Shown here: positions 53,826 through 64,000 of the stretch, in pieces
How the letters are laid out: each line of letters opens with the position of its first letter
How positions within the stretch are numbered: the stretch's first letter is position 1
Assembly: GCF_937616625.2 (NCBI RefSeq)
Contig: NC_065576.1
Coordinates: forward strand, 31,646,628 to 31,710,627
DNA from: Mercurialis annua
Lineage: Eukaryota > Streptophyta > Magnoliopsida > Malpighiales > Euphorbiaceae
Direction of reading: 5' to 3'
DNA: 64,000 nt
The notes under the pieces: generated by a model
What the model saw: the letters and a program-made list of their open reading frames with translations, nothing else
Database searches by the model: none
What the model was told of the DNA's origin: nothing
Made by a program: the position numbers and the translations under genes

Positions 53826-56800
53826 TGTCACGACCCAATTTGATGGATCGCGACCGGCGCTAGGGTATGGGTATGGTTGTACCAAAACCCATAGCAAGCC
53901 TTGCGGAAAACAACCAATCATATAAACCTGCAGAAAATCCAAAGATCGGGGGCAACCGAGACTCAACTTAAACTAGCAGTTTATATAATAATATTTCCAT
54001 TAAATAATAAATAACCAAAGTTAAATAATTTAATATGTCAAAGTATAAAATAAGCAAGTCAGACCCAATCCGACAACAACTATGATAATATAGACTTTTA
54101 TTTTACTACTGCGGTCTAAGAATAAAAATTAGTTTGACAATTTGTTAAAAATGAAATAAACCTCTTTTTTAGAAGTCCGGATTGTATTTTACTGGGATGA
54201 TTGTTCTTTTTGTTAATCACACTTAATCGTAGCCTTTAGTGTGCAACTAGTTTGCCACTTTTTGTGCGAAAATTTTGTGTGATTTAGCCTTTTCCACTTC
54301 TTGTGGTCTTTTATAATATCTTTATTCATCAAAAAAAAAACCTCCGAGGAATAAAGAATCGGAGATCAGTAGACTCGCTCAAAATAATAAACCTGGAAAA
54401 TGGGGAAACAATGGGGTCAGATATACTGAGATGAGTTTGCAATACTATTTATTTTTATTAAGATTAAAACCCTTAAATTAAAACATTTTATACTAATATA
54501 ATATGATTATGGAAAACAGTATTGAAATGATCCCAGCGTAAGTATGACATAGCATACTGAAAAATCCAAAGTGAACGGGAATAAATCCTCGTCATATATA
54601 TATACCAGCGTAAGCAAGACTTTAGTCTGTCGATTCCCAGAGTACTTACCGGTGCACACAGTCTCGATACAACCTATCGAGTAGCTCGTTTCAATCCAGA
54701 TCCATAATCGCTTAAAACAGTTCGAAAGCATTTATAATACTAAAATAAATTGTGGTACTTAATAAAGCGGTAAATAGCACTACAAACTCACAGCTTGCTT
54801 ATCCACGTGAATCTTGGCAACTAGCTAACCCTGCGTAGACTCCGAAGCACGAGCAGTCGACGGGTCTAAAACAATATATAAGTTAAAATCCATACAACTC
54901 CTAACTCTATTGGGTTTCCGCTTTAAAATCCGTTCCGAAAAGTATTACTTAAATAATAAATAAATAATAACTTAAATCAATTTCCTCAAATATTGGGTTA
55001 GCCGAGTTACCAATAACTACCAAGCTACCTCACATTTCGGTGACCCAAGTCTAACTCGACCCAAAATATTTTATCAAAATATAAAACAGAGTTTATAATT
55101 CCCAAAATCGCTTTGATAAAATAAGTATAATCATACCCAATTATAAACCATAGTTTATAATTATAAAATCAACTTGATAAAATAATAAATCAATATTTAA
55201 AACGGAACCCAATAGCTTTAACCTCAAGTAACCCAAGTTACAATCGAAAACTTAATCAAATAAGTTTTAAAAACGTTTAAGGGCTAAATTGTAATTTAGC
55301 CAAAATGACATACCAAAAAGATATTTAAAATCAAATATACTTACTCAGGTAATTATATTAATTTAGATTATAAAATAATCATCATTTTTAATTTGATAAA
55401 TTATATAACGAAATCCAAAAGTTAAAATATAATTTAATCACGTTGGCACACCAAGTCAATATTTAAAATAAATTACAATTACCCAAGTAATTATCCGATA
55501 AAAAGTTTATAAAATAAATATTGTTTTTAAAATATAATAATCCAAAAACAATTTAAATTATAATCGATATTAATTTTTTTTAGACTTGAATTACGTTATC
55601 AAATATCAATTTAGAAATCTAGACGATATTCGAAAGTCCAGTTTTAAAACCGATATATAACAATTTAATAGCTTAAAATAGAGACCCAACCAAATACTAT
55701 GAATTAATTGTTGGCTCAACAAATTTGAAATTTGTTTCTATCGCCTAATATAAACCAAGAGCAGTAAAACCAAAAGGAATTGTTAAATGAAAATATAATC
55801 AGCCAACACTCTTATTACTTTAGTTTGCATCCCTCAAAATCCGAACCAAACACAATCACAGGTCAAATAATTGATGTCAAACCAACAAATTTTAATTTAA
55901 GATGATAAAATATTAATAATGATGAACATAAACTAAACATTGCTTGGGACCACAAAATAGCATATTATCCTCCATTAATCATCGACTAAGGCATGTGAAT
56001 AAGCATTAAGAAATCAAACAAGAAGAAACCAAACCCAGCACTTAGCAACCAAGAGTAATTCCAATGCATCAAAACAACGTAAGGAAATCAATGAACCCTA
56101 GCAGTAACTTCACCAAAAACCAACAAGATGAAAATCCAAACAATAAGAATGAATTCCTGCAATGACAATCAAAAGCTTCCCTAGCACACTGGTGAAGAAA
56201 CGAATCGAGAAGAAGCAAATAATTTCACGGCATAAACCCCAAGAACAAACAACAGCTTAAGAATTTTAAAAAAACCGATAAAATGACGATACTTAATACG
56301 AAGAGATTAACGTACCATTTTAACGATTTCAAAGTATAGAATTGTAGATAATGACGAATACCGATGTAACCAGCAATGGTTTGATGCTAAACGACGGAGA
56401 TACGAATTAGAAACGGCAAAAGCGATAACGAACGGAACAGCGAGAAAAGTGATGAGAAGCTTACTGGGTTGAAACGAAAGAATGGGATGATGAAGGCGAT
56501 ATCTCAGAATGTTTCAGAGCGTATGGCGGCTAGGGTTTTGTTTAAAAACAAAATAAAGAAAATAGGTTTACAAAAGATAAAACATAAGCATATATATACA
56601 CGAAGAAGAAGAAGAAGATGAGTCTGCAACTCTTTTATGTAACTAATTGTATTGGACTTAAAGAAATGGGCCTCTCATGCTATTAATAGAAAATATGGGC
56701 CAAAGTTATGTGGATAATAATAAAAAAAATTAGACATGGGGTTTTTATTTATGTATGAATGGATTCTATCCAGTTATTATTATTATTATTATTTTAAATA

Positions 56801-56987
56801 AATAATATGCTTGCCAAAATTTATTACTACAAACCGAACACGAATCGAATCACGACCGAGTCAACGAACGATTCAATAAAATTTAATATACAAATAATAA
56901 TAATAAATTACACAAAGTTTGACGGAATGAAAAAAATTAAAATTAAAAAATTTTAAAAAAAAATATTCAAAAATACGGGATATTACA
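53826..56987 (-). mobile_element. Long LTR 'A' (3162 bp) of a chromovirus-like gypsy element (3' LTR)
   Basis: TGTCACGACCC...GGGATATTACA; on the minus strand it starts TGTAATATCCCG. Immediately beyond 56987 is TTCTCCCCTACTT, whose complement AAGTAGGGGAGAA is a polypurine tract, so this is the 3' LTR of a minus-strand element with its internal region to the right. The base before it (GTTTC) belongs to the Tat gag and is not repeated at 56988, so it is not a solo LTR. It shares only the first 90 bases and a few blocks with LTRs B and C. Microsatellites GAA (about 56603-56618) and TAT (56775-56794) lie near its end. Confidence 0.85.
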
Positions 56988-59116
56988 TTCTCCCCTACTT
57001 ATTAAAAATTCTTCCTCGAATTTACCACAAAACCAAGGTACTATAAAACAAAATCAATCATAGCACGCAAAATCACACATAACTCAAAATACCGAGCAAT
57101 GCATTCTCAACAGAACGAAATAAAATAATTATGCATCACAATATCTGATTCTCAAAATCACTTACAACCGAGTGACAACGCAACGGAAACAAATAAAAAC
57201 CGCTTAATTCAACCTAACCGAAAACACCACAACAATCTCAAAAGATTAAATAAAAATCCTACCCAAGGGTAATCTTACCATCATGACAACTGAGGAGACC
57301 CAAGAGAAATGAAACATCATCTAAGTGAAACACGTTGAAAATTTTACGGACATTCTCTCCAACTTATAGAATTACGACTTTTAATATAAAATCGAATCGA
57401 AAAATTGAAAGATTACCACACGCATACGCAAAAAAAAAATTACGAGTTCAACAATTTGATACCTCAAGTGGCTCCCCAAACATGAATGAATTAAAATTTA
57501 TTTTCTAACCATGAATAACCAACACAATATAAGAGAAAAAAATTTCGAAAATAACAGACTCAAGTCTCAAAGACTAGCAAAGCAACACTACACGTAGGAA
57601 TAATTCCAAAATTCAAATCGTAATCTTACTAAGCCAAACTCCAATGCCATAAACTGAAACATACAAACACTCCCACTGAAAATAATCTTACATCCCTTAA
57701 CGCATATGCCCTATATCACTTATACTAGTCACAACATCAATTACATCATATGAGAAGACTTAACACAAATCAAAATGTCATCCTGATCAAATATGTTCTC
57801 ACAATAGCGGCTGAAAACCAAAACACCACTCGAATTGTCTCGGTTCAACCAACTAAAAATCAGCTCGGCCATACCATCAACTTCGCGAATCAAAACGTAT
57901 GAAAACACATAAATTTCTAAGGACAACATAACTCAAACTTCTGACAACAAAACTTTCATCCTCGACATTTATTTTGAATCACCAATGTGCTCGTGAGCGT
58001 TCCAAAGTGCTCCAAAGTGCTCGTGAACATACTCATATAGCTCATCAAACTCGAGTCCCAAACCCCTAACGTATCTATGGTTAATCGTCCTATTATCTTC
58101 ATTAAGGTCTGGAACTCTTTTGTCCATGCGCAGAAAGTCAGAGGAATACAGTCCCACTGGTAGTATTCTTTTAGAAAAGGAGCGCATTTGCCTCCTAACC
58201 TGATTCAAAACCACATGCCCCTGACCTTTAGCTATCTCTATATCCTCTCTCAAATTGCGGTATCTCCGCACATTGGACTAGAAATGTTCACTCCGATACT
58301 CCTCGACGTCTGACTCATCTGATAACTCTTCTTCTTCAAAGTCCTCCTCTTGAGGAACTTCTTCTGATTCTTCCTCTAGATCCTCCTCTGGATCTTCCTC
58401 GAGATCTTCCTCACTTTCCTCACTGTGCTCCATTTCAAGCGAGTGAGTTCTACCTCTAACCCTAGAAGAACTACCAATTTCTGATACTGACATGAAACCA
58501 TTCTGATATATCTCAGATGATCTCCCAATATCTATGTGGAATCCATTCTGGTGGATTCCAGATGGTCCGCCTACTTCGTTATGAAATCCATTCTGATATA
58601 TAGGAGGCGCTTCCTCCTGTTTCTCTGCAGCATGTAGCTGAGCTCCATTTTGCCCAGACATGCTAAAAAGAAACAATTCCTAATGTCACTGACCATCTGA
58701 GCCCCTTTTTCCTCTCTTAACTTCCATATCAACTTATAAAGTGCTATAAACATTTAACATTCAATCAATCTGTACGTAATTCGCAAATACGTAATCACTG
58801 AATACCCCTTACACAAGTAATAAACACTTAGTTGCCTTATTCGCTCATATACACAGATATTCATCACTTCTTCATTTAACCATCTCGGTTCGCGCGCTTT
58901 ATGGAACTTACTAATAATGCACATATCAATCAAATGCAAACAACTAAGGTTTGACTCTCTTGCTGCAGTAGTTCCTAGGTTTACTTACTGACAGAGTTTC
59001 ACAATACAGACAGACATCCAAAACAAACTAGCAGTGGTAACTGGACCAACTGCTCTCAAACAATCATCAAAACAAACTTGCAGTGGTAACTGGACCAACT
59101 GCTCTGATACCAACAT
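56988..59116 (-). mobile_element. LARD-like internal region between LTR A and LTR B
   Basis: 2.1 kb with a polypurine tract at its left end and, at its right end, GCTCTGATACCA (complement TGGTATCAGAGC, iMet-type primer site; 59101-59112) only four bases from LTR B. No gag capsid, protease, RT or integrase is recognisable. It carries one acidic ORF (57969-58676). A 33-bp sequence next to the primer site is duplicated (59025-59057, 59074-59106). The rest (57001-57960) is non-coding. Confidence 0.7.
57969..58676 (-). CDS. Unknown acidic protein with QNGF repeats, one in-frame TAG
   Basis: The frame runs from ATG 58676 through a TAG at 58278-58280 and on, in the same frame, to 57969, about 236 codons in all. 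Residues 26-70 are three tandem 15-residue units starting I-Y-Q-N-G-F-H, I-H-Q-N-G-F-H and I-Y-Q-N-G-F-M. Next comes a very acidic E/D/S tract (about 84-130), then after the TAG a basic/helical part (R-R-Y-R-N-L-R-E-D-I-E-I-A-K) and an acidic end. It starts roughly 420 bases downstream of the primer site, the place of gag, but I do not recognise gag motifs. It may be a protein of a non-autonomous element, or a captured gene; the TAG may be a mutation or a readthrough site. Confidence 0.5.
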
Positions 59117-61475
59117 TGTCACGACCCAAAATATTGAGCCGCAACCGGCGCTAGGGAACGGGAGTGGTAGCTCCGGAACTCGTAGCAAGCCTTAAATCAC
59201 TATTAATTTTTCGCAAATAATAAACAAATAACATAAAGCAACAGAAGCAAGTATACATAACATGTATACACAAACATTTACACTAACTGTTCAAAAACCT
59301 CGCGGGCTCTAGTTACCATACCCTGTACGAACTGGCCTCGCGGTACTATATCCATCAGTTAGTGTATCCAACATATCATCGGCATCTAGTGCCGTGCACA
59401 ACATATAAAACATGTAGCCTACAAAAACATATAAACAGGACAGCAAGTAATATGTACACTCAAAATGTACTGCTGTCCAGGCTACGACTCTGTCACACGG
59501 GACCACTACTGCAGCATTCATAGAAGTCAGATACCAAACATATACAATTGACTTCTGGACTTCCAATTTGGCCTCTAGCTAGGTCCACATACTAAGTACC
59601 TGAAAGACATCAAAGGTGAGGGGTCAGTATTTGGGAAAATATTGAGTGAGTTGACATTTACTAACGGTATTAATATAAAAACATAGCATCGCATTCCAAG
59701 AAACAATAATATAAAACATATAAACATGTATTTGATCCGTACGAAACTAATATCCTAGCATGCGACACATTTCTCGAATAATCATTATCATTCAACCCAA
59801 TCGTAAATATCAATCGCGAGTCTAACTCGCTGGTGGCCCAACCACTAGATACGGGGACTCCAGACTACACCGTAGCCGAGTACTCACTCGTATCAAAAAC
59901 CCAATCGTAAATATCAATTGCGAGTCCAACTCGCTGGTGGCCTAGCCACGTAAATTTCATAATCATCATCAGCTCCCAGCTGTGTAAAGTCATTTCTCAA
60001 ATGCAAACATACTAGACTGACTCGATACCGGTGATCACACAGCCTATTGACACCCAATAGGTAGCTAGTTTCTTCGGATCGCATACTAGTTCTCATATAT
60101 AGAAACTAATAAAACATATAACATTTCAATCAATTATATATAATGCGATGCATGTAAACAATATATATATCTATATAAAATAACTTTAATATATAATACA
60201 CGAAAGTAAAGTGCAACTCACAGTGACCGCAATCCAATCAATAACGTGGTCGATTAAATGATATGCCCTCGCTATCCCACGTCTACTGACCTCTCTGCTC
60301 GCTGACACGTCTGATAAATAATTAACGTTTAATGATTAGACGTGAATCTCGTATTCCTATACGTATAATACTTTTAAGTTTTAGGGTTTAGTTTCATTTC
60401 GATGAAGTTTCAAGGAGTTTTCAGGACAATGTGCAGGTGCTGCCTGCACACTGACACTGTTTAGTAAAACGACGATCTCTCCCAATTGAACTGTTGGATC
60501 GAGCTGAAATTTGACAGAGGCGTTCCTAAGAGGCAAATCTATAAACTGACCGTTGGGATTTTGAATCTGCCAAGTTTTGGGTAGTGTGCGAACGCACACC
60601 CCAAAATTCAAGGAGTGTGCGAACGCACACTCAATGTGTGCAAACGCACACTCGTGAAAGCCCCCGGAAAATCGTTTTCCAGGGCTTTTCAACCATCCCG
60701 ACATGCTAAAAACCTTCAAACACGCCAAACCCATATTTCCGTTTACACCAAAACGCTAAAACGACTCTAAAAACGTCAAATTCCTAATCCTTAACTTTAA
60801 AACATAAAACAGCCCTCTTTTTCACAATTTTAACATCCAATCATGAAGAATTACCTTAAAACGGAACTTGAGATTGATAGAGGACGAGATTCTGAAGAAA
60901 TTGCCGCGAAAATCGCTTGAATCGGACGTCGAACGGCGAAACGGCGGTATCGTCGAAGGTTTTCTCATTTCTCTCGATCCTTCTCTGCTTCTATAATTCA
61001 ATCTTTCATTTCATATATAATCCGGCTAAAGTGCCACTTTGATCCTTGTTCTTTTTGTTTACTATAATTTATCCTTTAAACTTTTCTTTTATTCGATTTA
61101 GTCCATAACTAAATCGATAAACTCTTAAATTATTACTGTTACGTATTATTTATATCCGATAAATAATACGAAGCTCAATATTAATACTTTCCGTCAAAAT
61201 CTTCAAATTTTCATTTTCGACACAAAGTGGCTAAATTACCACTTTGGTCCACGTACTTTATTTTGGACTTTTCTTGACATATTTCCTTTTAATTCCAATT
61301 CTAAATTTAGAATTGAAATATAACCTTAAATTTTCTCATAGTTAATTTCTCAAAACCGACCTACTTGAAACTTATTTACTTTATCTTTTCAGAAATTCTT
61401 CTGATATCACCATTCTGGCGAATCAAAACTGGACACGTGGTCCAATTAGCTAATTAAATATTTTGGGGTATTACA
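59117..61475 (-). mobile_element. Long LTR 'B' (2359 bp) of a chromovirus-like gypsy element (5' LTR)
   Basis: TGTCACGACCC...GGGGTATTACA, the same family as the solo LTR at 35153. The iMet-type primer site four bases from its left end identifies it as the 5' LTR of a minus-strand element. The base pattern beyond its right end is ACCAA (61476-61480); the same five bases occur at 59109-59113, within the primer site. The LTR at the other side of the internal region (A) is a different family. The frame at 60381-60734 is non-coding LTR sequence. Confidence 0.85.
60584..60650. repeat. Hairpin cluster in LTR B
   Basis: GTGTGCG-AA-CGCACAC (60584-60599), AGTGTGCG-AA-CGCACACT (60614-60631) and GTGTGC-AAAC-GCACAC (60635-60650). 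The spacing is about 30 bases. It is homologous in position to those at 29092 and 36655. Confidence 0.9.
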
Positions 61476-64000
61476 ACCAAAACCTCGAATCCTACCGAAG
61501 ATCATTAAGATCAGATCGCAATCAATTGGATTATTGGTTATGCTCAAACAAAATTTTTCTAGAAAGACGCTTTCCTTAAACACAATAATATAATAACGCA
61601 ATCCATCTTTAATTTGAAATCATTGGCACCTCAAAATTAAATTTTCACTTTCAACCGAAAATAATTAACCCGTTGAAAAATCCTTTTGTTTGTAAACGTA
61701 GCAACATAATAAAATACTTTCAATTTGAAATCATAACCGAACCTTACTTTCAAATAATTTCATGATTTTATAAAATCGTTCACTTAGAAAAATCTTAAAA
61801 TCCAATTTTAGATCAAAAATGATAAAGTTTCATCACTTCTCAAAAAATTAAAATTTCACAAATAAGATTTCCTTTATTTATGGAAAATTTCTATATCTGT
61901 ATCAAAACGTTTTGTACAGAAATCGAATCTGTAAAAACAAAATTTCTTTTAAATTTTTCAGTGTAAATAGACACGCAGAGCATAACTAATTTCCTTAAAT
62001 AAAAAATCCTCAAATGCATACTCTAAACTGACACAATTCGTAAATCCGAACTAAACCTCGAGTGCAACCTTATAACCATAGTTCCTATTTACCAAATACT
62101 GATACTCCAACAAAATTGAATAAATCCTTACAAAGCAACTTCTCCTAAATCACCACCGTCGTCACAGAGTATTTGTCTAGTTTTCAACCAAATAAAAATT
62201 TCAAAACCGTTTGAAATTTAATAACTTTTTAAACACCGTTTTCACAATATAACTCGCGAGTTTATAACAAAACATTTTTCTTGAAAAGTCTCACTGATAA
62301 AATTTATTTTACATAATTGTGCGCCAGGGTGATGACAGCTCTCATCCCCAAAAAGTTGCATCCAACCCTAATAATTTAATATCGTGATGAATGTTCTAAA
62401 TGCATGTATCAATTATCTATTTCTCTTTTAATTAGTGATCATACTCAATGCTCAATGCAGTTTCCTATTCGTGGCATTTCAAATGCATGTTCATGACATG
62501 TCTGGGCACAATTACGTGATAAAAACATTTCAATTACTTTAACAAGTTAACATTTGAAATCAATTTTCCCTCGAAACATTTTTTAGACATTACATTTTGT
62601 GAGACGTGCACTCGTCCATCTTGACATAGTTTCTCATCTCCATTATCCTAGTCCACCAATAGACATCGTCATTAACGAAATAACCGAAATTCAAAAACGA
62701 CACCAAATTTACCTAACAACGAATTCCTGCTTAAATCGAATTTAATTTTTTTCCAAAGGCATCAAAAGGTAACACGACCGCCTTCACAGCTCCACTATCA
62801 TTTTTAGCATTTCACCGATCCACCTAAAGATAACACCAGTGTATTACTACACTGATCAACTTCGAACACAGTTTCCATATTTTTTTCTTGAATGCCAACA
62901 GCCGAAGAATTTTGATACTCAAATTTACACAACGGACACGATCTAGAAAAGCATAACTCTCGAAATTTCACGCACGAGGTAAACACTCACGAGTAGAATT
63001 ATTCCACCGGTGCTGAGTAATACAACTCAAATAACCTTCCTCCAACAAAGATAGATTCTTAAACAGGACCTACTACCGATCTGAAGAGTCGCCTCTCAAA
63101 TTCCTTGATATGAAATTTATCACCTAAAATCTCCAGAGTTCAAATGTTAGTTCCGGCTAAACTATTTAGAACATCGAAACTAATCGCAGAGTCGAAATAA
63201 AGGTTTGAATCGCACATCAACACCAACGCCCAAAGTTAAGCCAAAGAAAGATTAGCGAGAAATACCCTCACGTGATACTCCACACAATGAGGCCAACGAG
63301 GACAACACTGATATGGCTTAACTTAAACAAACATGAGAGACATAAATAATAACACAGTAACGTAGGTTATGAATTTTCACATGACCGAAAACCACTCAAG
63401 CATTTTGCAATAAAACAAATAATACCAATCGAATTGAACATGTAATATTTTATTTGATATCATGTTTCTACTGACATGATAATAAAACTCAAACAATCAA
63501 ATATGATAACATTGTTATATCATATAACAGCAAGCTCATAGCGCCAAATTAGATCAAAATAAAAAAAATTACTGACCAAAAATATTTAGCAAAACCCATT
63601 TCGGAAGGTAAAATTTACAAAATAGATTTCAAGTTAAAGTCGAGCCCCACAGTTTTAATTTTTTTTTCGGAAAACCTCCTTACAAAACTATGGTTAAAAA
63701 TTTGTTTCCGTATGCCTCAAATTAAAACCACCGAGTTAGCCAAGTAATTACAACTTCTAAGCTCAACTCCAAATTTAGGTGACCCAAGTCAAACCAATTA
63801 CATTTGTAAAATGTATACAAACATTTTCAATCCGGAAAAACGCATTTCAAAACAAATCTCATTATTTTCAAAAATAAGAAGCTCGACGTCACCCAAAAAC
63901 AACATCAGACTCATCACCCAAGTGAGAAAACAATTTTTCTTTAACAACCTTTTCAGAAACACAAGCTTCAATCAAAATTAGCAAATCGAGCACAATACCA
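61476..64000. other. Non-coding repeat-derived DNA, in part related to LTR A
   Basis: No ORF or RNA gene is recognised over 2.5 kb. Around 63711-63800 the words CCTCAAAT, GAGTTAGCC and TTAGGTGACCCAAGTC match LTR A near 54985-55055 in order and orientation, so at least the end of the window is a diverged LTR of that family. I could not find its TGTCACGACCC end in 61476-63600. Confidence 0.4.

Noticed and set aside
60381..60734. 117-codon minus-strand ORF in LTR B
   Set aside because: It reads through the hairpin cluster and LTR sequence; no similarity to B-prime at protein level was visible, so it is by chance.

Overview
This window is nuclear DNA of a flowering plant, most likely a eudicot. 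The evidence is an AT-rich sequence, one intron-rich host gene of plant type, and a dense population of plant transposon families: a LINE, Tat-type and chromovirus-like Ty3/gypsy LTRs, TRIMs, hAT, CACTA, Mutator-like and Tourist MITEs, and a tRNA-derived SINE. The species cannot be named from the sequence.

Layout. 1-1691: 3' end of a LINE. 2262-22435: the only host gene I can support, a DEAH-box RNA helicase of the PRP2/DHX16 group (plant ESP3/DEAH1 type). It is assembled here into 27 coding exons encoding about 1051 residues on the + strand. Three of its 26 introns appear to start with GC instead of GT, and its larger introns hold TRIMs, a Tourist MITE and hAT-type MITEs. 22436-26800: AT-rich intergenic DNA with a 295-bp tandem duplication and a nested hAT/MITE/hAT stack. 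26806-46137: two large nested complexes. The first is a solo LTR with perfect TTTAA target duplications, split by a CACTA MITE, a 10.4-kb Tat-type gypsy element (itself split by another 2.56-kb solo LTR) and a Mutator-type MITE. The second is a Mutator-type MITE split by a 4.65-kb hAT element whose decayed transposase gene is split by a further LTR. 46138-50540: a 1.35-kb Mutator-type long-TIR element, a second copy of the AT-rich family cut by a Copia-like LTR, and an intact-looking SINE. 50554-64000: broken gypsy elements, namely an LTR/PBS fragment on +, a gag-protease piece of a second Tat-type element on -, and two different long chromovirus-type LTRs flanking a 2.1-kb internal region with an unusual acidic ORF.

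How it fits together. The helicase would act in pre-mRNA splicing (spliceosome activation). Everything downstream is transposon-on-transposon DNA in which target-site duplications let the order of insertion be read. All transposon proteins seen are truncated or frameshifted, so I see no autonomous element here. The points most worth following up are: clusters of short perfect hairpins kept at the same place in three separate long LTRs although the hairpin sequences differ; an antisense host-like ORF inside the Tat element; a repeat-containing ORF with one in-frame amber codon in a LARD-like internal region; and the three GC-AG introns in one gene.
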